Source: Gudongella oleilytica (GTDB taxonomy: Bacteria; Bacillota; Clostridia; Tissierellales; Tissierellaceae). From it: 64,000 nt of DNA. Shown here piece after piece: positions 50,551-60,542 of this stretch (the first letter of the stretch is position 1; every line of letters begins with the position of its first letter). The DNA is taken from contig NZ_CP035130.1 in NCBI RefSeq assembly GCF_004101785.1, positions 1 to 64,000 on the forward strand. Reading direction: 5' to 3'. Under the pieces are notes generated by a model. That model had not been told where the DNA came from. It made no database searches and saw nothing but the letters and a program-made list of their open reading frames with translations. Made by a program: the position numbers and the translations under genes.

Positions 50551-51354
50551 ATGATGAAGAAACCAATAGGAGTTATCGATTCCGGTATAGGAGGTCTTAC
50601 TATCGTGGCATCGATGCAAAAGTTGATGCCTGGGGAGGACATCATATACCTTGGAGACAGCAAAAATGTCCCATATGGAAACAAGTCAGAGGAAGATATC
50701 TACCTTCTTACCATGGCAATGCTGAAGTTTGTTGAGGAGAGAGAGGTAAAACTTGCTGCAATAGCCTGCAACACGATCTCTACCATACATAAGAGATTCA
50801 ATGGCAAGCTGCCCTTTCCGGTTGTGGACATCGTAACCCCAACTGTGGACCACATAGATAAGATGGGAGCAGAAAGACTTGCGATCCTTGCTACTGAGTT
50901 CACCGTAAAAATGGGATCCTACGAGAGGATGCTCAGAGAAAGAAGACCTGGGATAGAGGTATTCAACGAAGGCAGCAGGGATCTTGCAACGCTGATTGAT
51001 CGGGGAGAGTTTGACAGTCAGGCTACCTATGACATCGTCAAGCATCACCTTAACAGCATAAAGGGTAAGGGCGAGGTTTACAACATAGTGCTGGCTTGTA
51101 CCCATTATCCTATCGTTGAAGAAATTTTCCTGGATATAGATCCCTCCCTGAATTACATAAATCCTGGATTCCAGCAAGCCAAGGCGATCAGAGCTCAGCT
51201 GCATGATATGGAGCTCCTTCAAAGAGACGGCCTAGGGAGTGTGGAGATATATACCTCCGGAGAGGCTGGTATCTACAGGAAAGCTGCAGAGAAGCTTGGG
51301 ATAAAGAGAATGAGTGAGCCGAAGACAGTCGCAATCAAGGAGTACACCGAATAG
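50551..51354 (+). CDS. murI: Glutamate racemase
   Basis: A 267-residue cofactor-independent racemase providing D-glutamate for cell wall. The start is KPIGVIDSGIGGLTIVASM. The two catalytic cysteines lie in AAIACNTIST and VLACTHYPIV, and LGDSKNVPYGNKS is typical. GAGGGGG precedes tandem ATGs. It follows the EIIC-like gene closely. Confidence 0.95.
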   Translation: MMKKPIGVIDSGIGGLTIVASMQKLMPGEDIIYLGDSKNVPYGNKSEEDIYLLTMAMLKFVEEREVKLAAIACNTISTIHKRFNGKLPFPVVDIVTPTVDHIDKMGAERLAILATEFTVKMGSYERMLRERRPGIEVFNEGSRDLATLIDRGEFDSQATYDIVKHHLNSIKGKGEVYNIVLACTHYPIVEEIFLDIDPSLNYINPGFQQAKAIRAQLHDMELLQRDGLGSVEIYTSGEAGIYRKAAEKLGIKRMSEPKTVAIKEYTE

Positions 51355-51357
51355 GTA

Positions 51358-52871
<1,514 letters not shown>

Positions 52872-52887
52872 GAATAAAGAATACTGA

Positions 52888-52920
52888 AAGACCGGATATT
52901 ATCGTCAGGTCTTTCTTTAG
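52888..52920 (+). terminator. serS terminator
   Basis: GAAAGACC and GGTCTTTC arms enclose a 14-base loop, followed by TTTAG. A moderate intrinsic terminator. Confidence 0.75.
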
Positions 52921-53079
52921 TGGCATATGGAAAGGCTAAAATAGCCTAAATATCAAATATTTCAACTATTCAACAAATTTTGAGTAGAATCCGGGCGGGT
53001 TTTCAGTTATAATATACTTATGAAGCTGCTTCGATAAAGAAGTAGCTTGATTCAGTACAAAAAGAAAAGGGGGATGAAT

Positions 53080-54108
53080 ATGAACAAAAAGATTTTATCT
53101 TTAATGATGGTTTTAGTACTTACTATGACTATGCTGATTGGATGCGCACCAGAGGCTCCAGCAGAAACACCTGCGGAAACACCGGCTGAGACTCCAGCAG
53201 AAACTCCTGCACCACCGGTTGAGAACGTTTTCGTATCGATCGCAACAGGCGGAACAGGCGGAACATATTACCCACTTGGCGGTGCAATGGCTAAGATATT
53301 CAACGAGAATATCCCAGGAGTTACTGCTAACGCTCAATCAACAGGAGCATCTGTTGAGAACGTAAACCTGGTCGCTCAAGGCGAAGCTGAAGTTGCCTTT
53401 GCACAAAATGACGTAACTTACTATGCTTGGACAGGAACCGAGAGTTTTGCAGGAAAAGACAAAATAACCAACATCAGAGGAATGGCAATGCTTTATCCAG
53501 AGGTTACTCAGGTAATAGCTACAGCTGAATCAGGAATCAAAAACCTTGCTGATCTGGCAGGCAAAAAAGTAGCTGTAGGAGCACCTGGATCAGGTACCGA
53601 GGTAAATGCAAGACAAATGCTTGCAGAATACGGCTTGGACTATACCGACCTTGCAAAGGCTGACTACCTATCCTTCAACGAAGCAGCTGATCAATTGAAG
53701 AACAAGCAAATCGATGCGGCATTCGTAACAGGTGCAGTCCCGACATCAGCAGTAACAGAGGTCACTCAAACGGCAGATATCGTAGTCGTAGCTATCGACT
53801 CCGACAAGATCGCAGCTTTGAATGCCAAATATCCATTCTATGCCGAGGTAGTAATACCTGCAAACAGCTACAGGGGACAAACAGAAGACGTAGTAGCAGC
53901 TGCTGTAATGGCAATGCTTATAGTTCCAGAAGACCTAAGTGAAGATTTGGTTTACAACATGACAAAGAGTATGTATGAGCAAAGACAGGTAATAATTGAT
54001 ACCCATGCAAGAGGAAATGACATTAAGCTCGAAACAGCACTTGTCGGTATGCCAATAGACGTTCACCCAGGAGCACAAAAATACTACGATGAGATGGGAA
54101 TAAAGTAA
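53080..54108 (+). CDS. TAXI-type TRAP transporter solute-binding lipoprotein
   Basis: A 342-residue extracytoplasmic binding protein. A signal peptide with lipobox LIGC (Cys near residue 18) leads to a low-complexity linker of four PAET repeats. The TAXI-family core follows with IATGGTGGTYYPLGGAMAKI and VSVGAPGSGTE-like text (KVAVGAPGSGTEVNARQML). Ligands in this family include glutamate and 2-oxoglutarate, but none can be assigned here. ATG 53080 is chosen because GGGGG lies 7 bases upstream. The DUF1850 and fused permease genes complete the transporter. Confidence 0.93.
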   Translation: MNKKILSLMMVLVLTMTMLIGCAPEAPAETPAETPAETPAETPAPPVENVFVSIATGGTGGTYYPLGGAMAKIFNENIPGVTANAQSTGASVENVNLVAQGEAEVAFAQNDVTYYAWTGTESFAGKDKITNIRGMAMLYPEVTQVIATAESGIKNLADLAGKKVAVGAPGSGTEVNARQMLAEYGLDYTDLAKADYLSFNEAADQLKNKQIDAAFVTGAVPTSAVTEVTQTADIVVVAIDSDKIAALNAKYPFYAEVVIPANSYRGQTEDVVAAAVMAMLIVPEDLSEDLVYNMTKSMYEQRQVIIDTHARGNDIKLETALVGMPIDVHPGAQKYYDEMGIK

Positions 54109-54111
54109 AAA

Positions 54112-54654
54112 GTGTACAATAGAGTCCCAAGGAAAGGTACTGATAGTATCAGTACCTTTCCACTATTCTTTAAAATACTTGCAGCAGCTGCAATCATATT
54201 TTTATTGTTTTCTTCCCTTTATAAGATGGACTATCTCACAGCCTCAGATATGAGGACCGGAGAAATACTCAGGTCCTGGAAGATAAGAGATGGGGAATTT
54301 TTTACTGTTAAGTACACACATTCCGTCCAGCTGACTCCAGTTTGGGAGACATATGAGATACAATCCGGGGACATTGTCCTAAAGGAAACAATTTTTCAAT
54401 CCTTTGGGGCGGGTTTGCCCTCAACATCACCTTATGATTTCGAGATAACAGAGCAGGGGTTTAGATTGTACAACATTGACATGAAAATAACAGATCTTGT
54501 TTACAGGGTTGGTGCAGTGCGAGCAAACCATATATTAATAATTCGTGAAAAGGAATATCCGTTCCTTGATTTTGCAGAACCAACGGAAGGGATCAAATTT
54601 AAAACCCAAAAAATGTCATTAATGAATTATCTAGCAAAGGAGGGGTTTAGATGA
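54112..54654 (+). CDS. DUF1850 membrane protein of the TRAP transporter locus
   Basis: A 180-residue protein with one membrane segment (ILAAAAIIFLLFSSLY, about residues 22-37) and an outer domain with FTVKYTHSVQLTPVWETYEI and SFGAGLPSTSPYDFEI, the DUF1850 signature. DUF1850 genes regularly sit between TAXI binding-protein and permease genes. The start is a GTG 3 bases after the previous stop with no good ribosome site. The first 17 codons overlap a perfect hairpin, so translation may be coupled or limited. Confidence 0.85.
   Translation: MYNRVPRKGTDSISTFPLFFKILAAAAIIFLLFSSLYKMDYLTASDMRTGEILRSWKIRDGEFFTVKYTHSVQLTPVWETYEIQSGDIVLKETIFQSFGAGLPSTSPYDFEITEQGFRLYNIDMKITDLVYRVGAVRANHILIIREKEYPFLDFAEPTEGIKFKTQKMSLMNYLAKEGFR
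54131..54161 (+). promoter_or_regulatory. Perfect 15-base-pair hairpin at the start of the DUF1850 gene
   Basis: GGAAAGGTACTGATA and TATCAGTACCTTTCC are perfectly complementary with a single base between them. In RNA a few central bases must open, leaving a stem of at least 12 pairs. It lies just after the abundant binding-protein cistron and inside the following predicted coding start. It may protect the upstream mRNA or lower expression of the permease genes. Confidence 0.8.
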
Positions 54655-56636
54655 CTGATGAAAAAGACATAATCCAGAAAGAAGCATTGGATGTAGATCA
54701 ACTGATGGAGGAGTTTGATAAGGATACTTCAAAGCTCAGAAAACTTAAGGGAAACGTAGCTAAATTCGGCACTGTTATTGCCATAGCCATGGCATCTTTC
54801 CATCTTTATACCGCAGGATTTGGCACCTTGCTATCCTACAAACAAAGGTCATTACATATAATTTTTGCATTTATCCTAGGTCTGCTTCTATATCCGGCAG
54901 GAAAGAAATCCAGCAAAGAAAAGCCTTCAATACTGGATTTTGTACTGATGGGAATTGGAGTCGTAGTATTCGGTTATGTGTTCTTGTTCCCGGAGCAGCT
55001 GGCTTTAAAAGGTGGTAACGCCACCACTATGGACCTTGTATTTGGGATTCTGGCAATACTTCTAACACTTGAGGTAACAAGAAGGGTAGTTGGGCCAGAG
55101 CTTCCAATAGTGGCTATAGTATTTTTAGCCTATGCATATTTTGGGCCTCAAATGCCTGGAGTTCTGGCGCATAGAGGCTTCTCCTTAACAAGGATCGTAT
55201 CGCATATGTACATGGGACTTGAAGGTATAATGGGCATACCATTGGGAGTATCGGCAACCTTCGTATTCCTGTTCATTCTTTTCGGTGCTTTCCTTGAAAA
55301 AACAGGTGTAGGTAAATTCTTTATCGACATGGCCTTTGGCCTTACAGGACACTATAAGAGCGGCCCTGCGATGACTGCTGTAGTAGCATCAGGTTTTATG
55401 GGCTCGATCTCAGGAAGCTCAGTAGCTAATACAGTAACTACAGGGGCGTTTACAATACCACTTATGAAGAAAACAGGCTATAAGCCATACTTTGCCGGAG
55501 CAGTTGAAGCAGCAGCTTCAACTGGAGGACAAATCATGCCGCCCGTAATGGGTGCAGCAGCCTTTATAATGGCTGAATTTACTGGCATACCTTATCTTAA
55601 AATAATTATCGCAGCAGCAATACCTGCCATACTATACTATTTCGCTGTTGGAACAATGGTGCATCTTGAAGCATCAAAGCTTGGGCTTAAGGGCCTGCCA
55701 AGAGAGCAGCTCCCTAAGGTAGGAAAGCTTATGTTAAGCAGAGGATACCTGCTTATACCTCTTGTAACAATAGTCTACTTCCTGGTAGCAGGCAACACAC
55801 CAACCTTGGCTGCATTCAAGGCTATAGTAATAAGTCTTGTAATAGCAATCATCGCAACACTTGTACGTAAAGACAAATCCTTTACCTTTAATGACTTCTT
55901 AGGAGCATTGGAAGCTGGGGCAAAAGGAGCTGTAGGAGTAGCCTGTGCCTGTGCCTGTGCAGGTATGATAGTAGGAGTTGTAACTCTAACAGGCTTGGGA
56001 CTTAGAATAGCAGAGCTTATTGTTTCAGCGGCAGGAGGAAACCTGCTTTTGACACTATTTTTCACAATGATTGCATCGATCATCCTTGGAATGGGCCTAC
56101 CTACAACAGCTAAGTACATAGTACTTGCGACAATGGCAGTACCTGCACTTCTTAAACTTGATGTAAACCTAATGGCAGCTCACCTGTTTATACTATACTT
56201 TGGGGTAGTTGCAGATATTACACCTCCAGTTGCACTTGCAGCATATGCAGGAGCTGGAATAGCGGGTGCGAATTCTATGAAGACAGGCTTTCAGGCGGTA
56301 AAGATAGCCTTAGCAGCTTTCATAGTCCCATATATATTCGCAATAGACCCTAGACTAATAATGGTTGAGGAAATTGTGGGCTCAACAGTTGTATTTACTC
56401 CTTTTGTAAGTGCATTGCCTGTTGTGGTATCAGCAGTAATTGGAATCCTCTGTCTTGCCGCAGCTGTAGAGGGTTATCTGGTCAAGAAAACAAATATTAT
56501 TGAAAGGGTACTATTAGCTGCAGCAGCTCTAATGCTTCTTAAGCCAGGTCTTGTAACGGATGCATTTGGAGTAGTTGTTCTGATTGGAACGTATTTATTC
56601 CAGAAGGCCAGCCTAAAGAAAGCACAGCAAGCATAA
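54651..56636 (+). CDS. TRAP transporter permease, fused small and large subunits
   Basis: A 661-residue protein with some 16 or more membrane segments. It combines the 4-helix (DctQ-like) and 12-helix (DctM-like) parts, as usual in TAXI-TRAP systems. DctM-type text includes SGFMGSISGSSVANTVTTG, STGGQIMPPVMGAAAFIMAE and GMGLPTTAKYIVLAT. It overlaps the DUF1850 gene by 4 bases behind AAGGAGG. It imports the ligand of the binding protein with sodium or protons. Confidence 0.94.
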   Translation: MTDEKDIIQKEALDVDQLMEEFDKDTSKLRKLKGNVAKFGTVIAIAMASFHLYTAGFGTLLSYKQRSLHIIFAFILGLLLYPAGKKSSKEKPSILDFVLMGIGVVVFGYVFLFPEQLALKGGNATTMDLVFGILAILLTLEVTRRVVGPELPIVAIVFLAYAYFGPQMPGVLAHRGFSLTRIVSHMYMGLEGIMGIPLGVSATFVFLFILFGAFLEKTGVGKFFIDMAFGLTGHYKSGPAMTAVVASGFMGSISGSSVANTVTTGAFTIPLMKKTGYKPYFAGAVEAAASTGGQIMPPVMGAAAFIMAEFTGIPYLKIIIAAAIPAILYYFAVGTMVHLEASKLGLKGLPREQLPKVGKLMLSRGYLLIPLVTIVYFLVAGNTPTLAAFKAIVISLVIAIIATLVRKDKSFTFNDFLGALEAGAKGAVGVACACACAGMIVGVVTLTGLGLRIAELIVSAAGGNLLLTLFFTMIASIILGMGLPTTAKYIVLATMAVPALLKLDVNLMAAHLFILYFGVVADITPPVALAAYAGAGIAGANSMKTGFQAVKIALAAFIVPYIFAIDPRLIMVEEIVGSTVVFTPFVSALPVVVSAVIGILCLAAAVEGYLVKKTNIIERVLLAAAALMLLKPGLVTDAFGVVVLIGTYLFQKASLKKAQQA

Positions 56637-56644
56637 TTAAAACA

Positions 56645-56680
56645 AATCCGCATCCAAATAAGGCTGCGGATTTTCTTTTG
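56645..56680 (+). terminator. Terminator after the TRAP operon
   Basis: AATCCGCA and TGCGGATT pair around an imperfect loop, followed by TTCTTTTG. Confidence 0.8.
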
Positions 56681-56709
56681 TTGATTATGATACCCATATG
56701 GGGTATAAT
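56681..56709 (+). promoter_or_regulatory. Promoter of the DUF302 gene
   Basis: TTGATT (56681-56686) and TATAAT (56704-56709) are 17 bases apart, about 30 bases before the gene. Confidence 0.7.
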
Positions 56710-56737
56710 GTGCATACAAGTAAAGCCGAAAGGAATG

Positions 56738-57130
56738 ATGGATATGGAGCTATATTTGGAAAAGAGAACGAGCAAGTCCTTCGAGGAAGCACTGGTGGCT
56801 TTAAGAGAAACACTAAAGGAAAGGCAGTTCGGAGTATTATGGGAGCTAAACTTCAGGGATAAATTTGCAGAAAAAGGCTTTGAATACGGAAAGAACCACA
56901 TGATCCTTGAGGTGTGCAATCCCAAGATTGCAATTGAGATCTTAAATGCCAAGCCGGATATGGCATATTTCTTGCCATGCAAGATGATGATCAGGGACGA
57001 TGGAGACTCCGTCGTGGTCGGAATGATCAAGCCTGAGGCACTGGTAGACATAATGGGGGAAGATAGTATTAAAGAAGCAGCACTCATGGTCGAGAAAACC
57101 CTTTGGAGTGCGATAGAGGCCGCAGTATAG
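56738..57130 (+). CDS. DUF302 family protein
   Basis: About 130 residues, starting MDMELYLEKRTSKSFEEALV. The DUF302 pattern is visible in the first half (FEEALVALRETLKERQFGVLWEL) and in LEVCNPKIAIEILNAKPDMAYFLPCKMMI, with a single Cys in each of these segments. ATGs at 56735, 56738 and 56744 share one AAAGGA site, so the exact start is open. A single-gene unit. Function is unknown. Confidence 0.8.
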   Translation: MDMELYLEKRTSKSFEEALVALRETLKERQFGVLWELNFRDKFAEKGFEYGKNHMILEVCNPKIAIEILNAKPDMAYFLPCKMMIRDDGDSVVVGMIKPEALVDIMGEDSIKEAALMVEKTLWSAIEAAV

Positions 57131-57344
57131 GCCTCGCTGGTGTAAAACAAGTGTAGGAAGAAATAAAGAGAATAGAGCACCATATGGTATGATCAATCTG
57201 CGACAAAAAACCAATACAAATGGAGGGGTCTATTCTCTTGAACATTATACAACGATCTGTGGAATTAATCACCAAAAGTTATTGTTAAATTTCATGATAT
57301 TTTTTCCCTACAGTAAGTTGACACCATCCCAAAAGCTGATCCGA
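57131..57344 (+). other. Gap with possible insertion-sequence remnant
   Basis: GAGAATAGA (57168-57176) and TCTATTCTC (about 57228-57237) are inverted arms. An AATGGAGGGG ribosome-like site is followed by a TTG frame reading LNIIQRSVELITKSYC and then a stop. This resembles the first residues of some transposases, but only 16 codons survive. I see no other gene here; the assignment is tentative. Confidence 0.3.
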
Positions 57345-57373
57345 TTGACAAAAATGGCAATAAATAATATAAT
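57345..57373 (+). promoter_or_regulatory. tRNA-Arg promoter
   Basis: TTGACA (57345-57350) and TATAAT (57368-57373) with exactly 17 bases between them form a perfect consensus promoter 15 bases before the tRNA. Confidence 0.9.
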
Positions 57374-57387
57374 TATTTTTGTGACTT

Positions 57388-57463
57388 GCACCCGTAGCTC
57401 AGAAGGATAGAGCGGTGCCCTCCTAAGGCATGTGCAGGGGTTCGATTCCTCTCGGGTGCACCA
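57388..57463 (+). tRNA. tRNA-Arg (CCT)
   Basis: A 76-base cloverleaf: acceptor GCACCCG with CGGGTGC, anticodon stem GTGCC/GGCAT with loop CTCCTAA giving CCT, T loop GTTCGATTC, encoded CCA. Seven T follow directly. Confidence 0.95.
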
Positions 57464-57482
57464 TTTTTTTCAGGTGATAAAT

Positions 57483-57938
57483 ATGGATGAGCTCTTTATG
57501 AAGGAAGCAATAAATATAGCAAAAACAAGCACCTACGAGGTTCCCGTAGGTGCTGTTATAGTTTATGACGGAAAAATAATAGGGCGGGGCTGGAACCGGA
57601 GAGAAACGGAAAAAGACCCAACAGCTCATGCGGAAATAATGGCCATACAGGAGGCAAGCAGATTCCTGGGAGGCTGGAGGCTCGTTGACTGTACCATGTA
57701 TGTCACCCTTGAGCCATGTGCCATGTGCGCTGGAGCGATAGTAAACGCCAGACTCCCAAGGCTTGTAATAGGAGCAATGGATCCAAGGTTTGGATGCTGT
57801 GGATCCAATGAGGACCTTGTAAGACATCCAAGAATGAACCATAGAGTAGAGCTTACAACAGGGGTAATGGAGAAGGAGTGCAGGCTTCTCCTGACAGAGT
57901 TCTTCAGAGAGCTTAGAAAATCAGGGAAGCCAAAATAA
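57483..57938 (+). CDS. tadA: tRNA-specific adenosine deaminase TadA
   Basis: A 151-residue zinc deaminase that makes inosine at position 34 of tRNA-Arg(ACG). The active site is TAHAEIMAI, with the zinc cysteines in TLEPCAMCAGAI. The ATG at 57483 follows CAGGTGA; a longer frame back to 57432 runs into tRNA-Arg and is rejected. Confidence 0.95.
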   Translation: MDELFMKEAINIAKTSTYEVPVGAVIVYDGKIIGRGWNRRETEKDPTAHAEIMAIQEASRFLGGWRLVDCTMYVTLEPCAMCAGAIVNARLPRLVIGAMDPRFGCCGSNEDLVRHPRMNHRVELTTGVMEKECRLLLTEFFRELRKSGKPK

Positions 57939-58006
57939 TGGTTTCCCTTTAGTTTTATCCCCACAAATCGTATAATAAAAGCATAACTATAAACGGAGGG
58001 ATACAT

Positions 58007-59035
58007 ATGAGATACATCGACCTGAGAAGCGACACAGTAACAATGCCAACGGATGAAATGAGAAAAGCAATGGCAGCAGCTCCAGTCGGAGATGATGTGT
58101 ACGAGGATGACCCTACGATAAAAAGGCTTGAGGAGCTTGCAGCAAGAATGGCGGGAAAGGAAGCAGCGCTGTTCGTACCCTCAGGAACAATGGGGAATCA
58201 GCTTGCAATCATGAGCCATACCTCCTATGGAGATGAGATCATAGTTGGAGCGAACTCTCATATCGTAGTCCATGAGGTAGGAGCGGCAGCAAGGCTTTCT
58301 GGAGTAAGCTATGCAATAGTGGATAACCCGGACGACAGGATCTATGCAAAGGATATAATAAGAAAAATCAGAACAGATGACATCCATCATCCAAGAACCG
58401 GTCTTGTGTGCCTGGAAAATGCTCTGGCCAATGGCACAGTTGTACCATTAAACATAATGAAGGAAGTTTATGAAACGGCTAAAGCCAACGGATTGCCGGT
58501 TCATACAGACGGAGCAAGGTTATTCAATGCTGCAACAGCACTTGGAGTAGATGCATCTGAGGTAGCGAGATATACAGATTCAATTATGTTCTGCCTGTCA
58601 AAAGGGCTCTGCGCTCCTGTAGGTTCAATGCTGGCAGGTTCAGGTGAGTTCATAAATAGAGCAAGAAAGCACAGGAAGCTCCTTGGGGGAGGAATGAGAC
58701 AAGCTGGTATTCTTGCTGCGGCAGGGATAATTGCACTTGAGGAAATGACCAAAAGGCTGTCCTCAGACCACGAAAATGCAAAGTACATGATGGAACGACT
58801 GATGGAGATCCCTGAGATCAGTCTTAAGCCTGAGAATGTGCAGATAGACATGGTATATTTCGGAATAAAAAAAGAAGACTTCGATGCGGCAGACTTTACG
58901 GAGTACCTTTTAACAAATGGAGTAAAGATAAATAACGACTGGCCATTGGAATTCAGATATGTTACACACAACGACATATTAAGAGATGATATTGATAAGG
59001 TGATCGGGTTAATGAAGGATTATTTTGCAAAATGA
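58007..59035 (+). CDS. ltaE: Low-specificity L-threonine aldolase
   Basis: A 342-residue PLP enzyme that splits L-threonine or allo-threonine to glycine and acetaldehyde. It begins YIDLRSDTVTMPTDEMRKAM with GDDVYEDDPT, and the PLP lysine is in FCLSKGLCAPVGSML. HTDGARLFNAA is also diagnostic. GGAGGG precedes the ATG. It is a single gene with an AT-rich promoter gap before it. Confidence 0.94.
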   Translation: MRYIDLRSDTVTMPTDEMRKAMAAAPVGDDVYEDDPTIKRLEELAARMAGKEAALFVPSGTMGNQLAIMSHTSYGDEIIVGANSHIVVHEVGAAARLSGVSYAIVDNPDDRIYAKDIIRKIRTDDIHHPRTGLVCLENALANGTVVPLNIMKEVYETAKANGLPVHTDGARLFNAATALGVDASEVARYTDSIMFCLSKGLCAPVGSMLAGSGEFINRARKHRKLLGGGMRQAGILAAAGIIALEEMTKRLSSDHENAKYMMERLMEIPEISLKPENVQIDMVYFGIKKEDFDAADFTEYLLTNGVKINNDWPLEFRYVTHNDILRDDIDKVIGLMKDYFAK

Positions 59036-59132
59036 CAACAATCCGTGTATAATATCCATTGTACCGGGTAAGCTTGAGAACTTATATTAGATCAAATATA
59101 TATCGCATTGGTAAATGCAAGAGGAGAGCATC

Positions 59133-59606
59133 ATGCAAAACAGAATGAAACTCCATATGCTGTCTGATCAGGAAATCGAAAGATTATTAACTGAAAGCCA
59201 GGTTGGAAGAATCGCTTCAGTCGATCCAGAAGGATATCCCTATGTGGTGCCTGTCCATTTCGTGTACCTCAACGAAAGAATTTACTTCCATGGACTGCCA
59301 AAGGGGCAGAAACTTGATTGCATCAGTAAAAATCCAAAGGTTGGGTTTGAAGTTGACGAAATGCTAAGCCTGATAAGCCAGGGAATAGAGGAACCATGTG
59401 AAATAAATACAGAATACAACAGCGTAATCGTCCGGGGAAATGCTGAAATTTTAACGGATATCGAGTATAAGAAGGAAGTGCTGCTTAAGATTGTGGAAAA
59501 GTATACTCCACAGCTTAGCGGGAAGGATATCCCTGAAAACATGGTAAAAGGAACAGCAGTAATCGAAATTACGATCGAGGAACTTACCGGGAAATACTAT
59601 AAGTAG
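59133..59606 (+). CDS. Pyridoxamine 5'-phosphate oxidase-like flavin-binding protein
   Basis: A 157-residue split-barrel protein of the Nim/PNPOx-like group, with ESQVGRIASVDPEGYPYVVP and FHGLPKGQKLDCI typical of the flavin-binding fold. Such proteins often bind FMN or F420-like cofactors; no specific reaction can be assigned. GAGGAGAG sets the ATG at 59133, and an ATG at 59115 lies upstream of that site. Confidence 0.82.
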   Translation: MQNRMKLHMLSDQEIERLLTESQVGRIASVDPEGYPYVVPVHFVYLNERIYFHGLPKGQKLDCISKNPKVGFEVDEMLSLISQGIEEPCEINTEYNSVIVRGNAEILTDIEYKKEVLLKIVEKYTPQLSGKDIPENMVKGTAVIEITIEELTGKYYK

Positions 59607-59612
59607 CAATAA

Positions 59613-59648
59613 CTGGTTCTCCATAGTGTGGTTACTACGGAGAGCCAG
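59613..59648 (+). terminator. Hairpin between the flavin protein gene and tRNA-Ser
   Basis: CTGGTTCTCC and GGAGAGCCAG form a 10-pair stem with one G-T pair and a 16-base loop. It lacks a T run, so terminator function is uncertain. Confidence 0.4.
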
Positions 59649-59664
59649 CATCTAAATATATATT

Positions 59665-59755
59665 GGAGAAGTACCCAAGTGGCTGAAGGGTCCGCTCTCG
59701 AAAAGCGGTAGGTCGTTAACGCGGCGCGAGGGTTCAAATCCCTCCTTCTCCGCCA
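59665..59755 (+). tRNA. tRNA-Ser (CGA)
   Basis: A 91-base class II tRNA. The acceptor GGAGAAG pairs with CTTCTCC, the anticodon stem-loop CCGCTCTCGAAAAGCGG gives CGA, and a long variable arm runs near GGTCGTTAACGCGGC. The discriminator is G and CCA is encoded. It appears to be the insertion target of the island that follows, and an extra 3' portion of a tRNA-Ser lies at 61353. Confidence 0.96.
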
Positions 59756-59795
59756 GATATTAAAGCACAGTTGTTTATTGAAATAACTGTGCTTT
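59752..59795 (+). repeat. Direct repeat copy 1: tRNA-Ser end plus terminator
   Basis: The segment starts with the GCCA end of tRNA-Ser and covers the terminator AAAGCACAGTT / AACTGTGCTTT (followed by more T to 59799). A copy with a single difference lies at 62880-62923. The two copies bracket the AbiE and lipoprotein region and are candidate attachment sites. Confidence 0.82.
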
Positions 59796-59864
59796 TTTTA
59801 GAAGCTCATTTCGAATAAAATGATTTGAAGCAATTTGATTAGCATGCTTGTTTTATTAATGAAG

Positions 59865-59916
59865 TGTGCACAAAAATCAAATATATATTGATATTTGTGC
59901 ACATTTTGTATATTAT
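59865..59916 (+). promoter_or_regulatory. abiE promoter and operator
   Basis: TGTGCACAAAAATCAA (59865-59880) and TTGATATTTGTGCACA (59888-59903) are inverted arms with one mismatch. A promoter with TTGATA (59888-59893) and TATTAT (59911-59916), 17 bases apart, overlaps the right arm. AbiEi antitoxins are known to bind such repeats and repress their own operon. Confidence 0.82.
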
Positions 59917-59948
59917 ATTAGCATGGAAATCAAATTAGAGGTGATAGC

Positions 59949-60542
59949 ATGGCTGTACCCAATGAACTTAAATCAGTCCTTAAGCAAAATGGTGGAATCG
60001 TTACTACCGCCCAAGCAAATAAAGCCGGTGTCTCAAACGAAAGATTGCGCCTGCTCGTCAATTCAGGTGATTTAGACCGTGTGTCTACTGGGATTTATGT
60101 TTTGCCTGATGAATTTGTTGACAAGATGTATATCGTACAACTACGGCGTCCGAAAGTCATCTATTCGCATGAAACAGCACTATTTCTGCACGAACTGACG
60201 GATCGTGATCCAATCAACTATATGGTTACAGTTCCAACAGGCTACAATCCAACACGGCTTCGAGAAAATGGTCTCAAAGTTTTTACAATTAAGCGCGAAT
60301 TGCATGAAATTGGAGTGACAAAACTAACTACAATGTTTGGAAACTCTATTACAGCCTATGATATGGAACGCACAATTTGTGACTGTCTGAGAAGTCGGAA
60401 CGATTTAGACATCGCAGTTGTCACAGATGCAATTAAGCGTTACGCCAAGCGTAAAGACAAAAATCTTAATAAACTCATGCTAATGGCAGAAGCATTCAAA
60501 GTTACCAAACTACTCAGAAGCTACATGGAGGTATTGTTATGA
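59949..60542 (+). CDS. abiEi: AbiEi antitoxin, winged-helix transcriptional repressor
   Basis: A 197-residue type IV antitoxin. The N-terminal winged helix covers about residues 5-60 (GGIVTTAQANKAGVSNERLRL, then GDLDRVSTGIYVLPDEF). The C-terminal domain neutralises the toxin indirectly. Family text YSHETALFLHELTDRDPINY is clear. GAGGTGA precedes the ATG, and the stop overlaps the toxin start by 4 bases. An inverted repeat in the promoter fits autorepression. Role: phage abortive infection or element maintenance. Confidence 0.93.
   Translation: MAVPNELKSVLKQNGGIVTTAQANKAGVSNERLRLLVNSGDLDRVSTGIYVLPDEFVDKMYIVQLRRPKVIYSHETALFLHELTDRDPINYMVTVPTGYNPTRLRENGLKVFTIKRELHEIGVTKLTTMFGNSITAYDMERTICDCLRSRNDLDIAVVTDAIKRYAKRKDKNLNKLMLMAEAFKVTKLLRSYMEVLL

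Noticed and set aside
57189-57410. A 73-codon frame between the DUF302 gene and tRNA-Arg
   Set aside because: It runs into the tRNA promoter and gene, has no ribosome site and no recognisable motif.
57432-57482. Upstream extension of TadA to an ATG inside tRNA-Arg
   Set aside because: The extension is tRNA sequence; the ATG at 57483 has its own ribosome site and gives the family N terminus.
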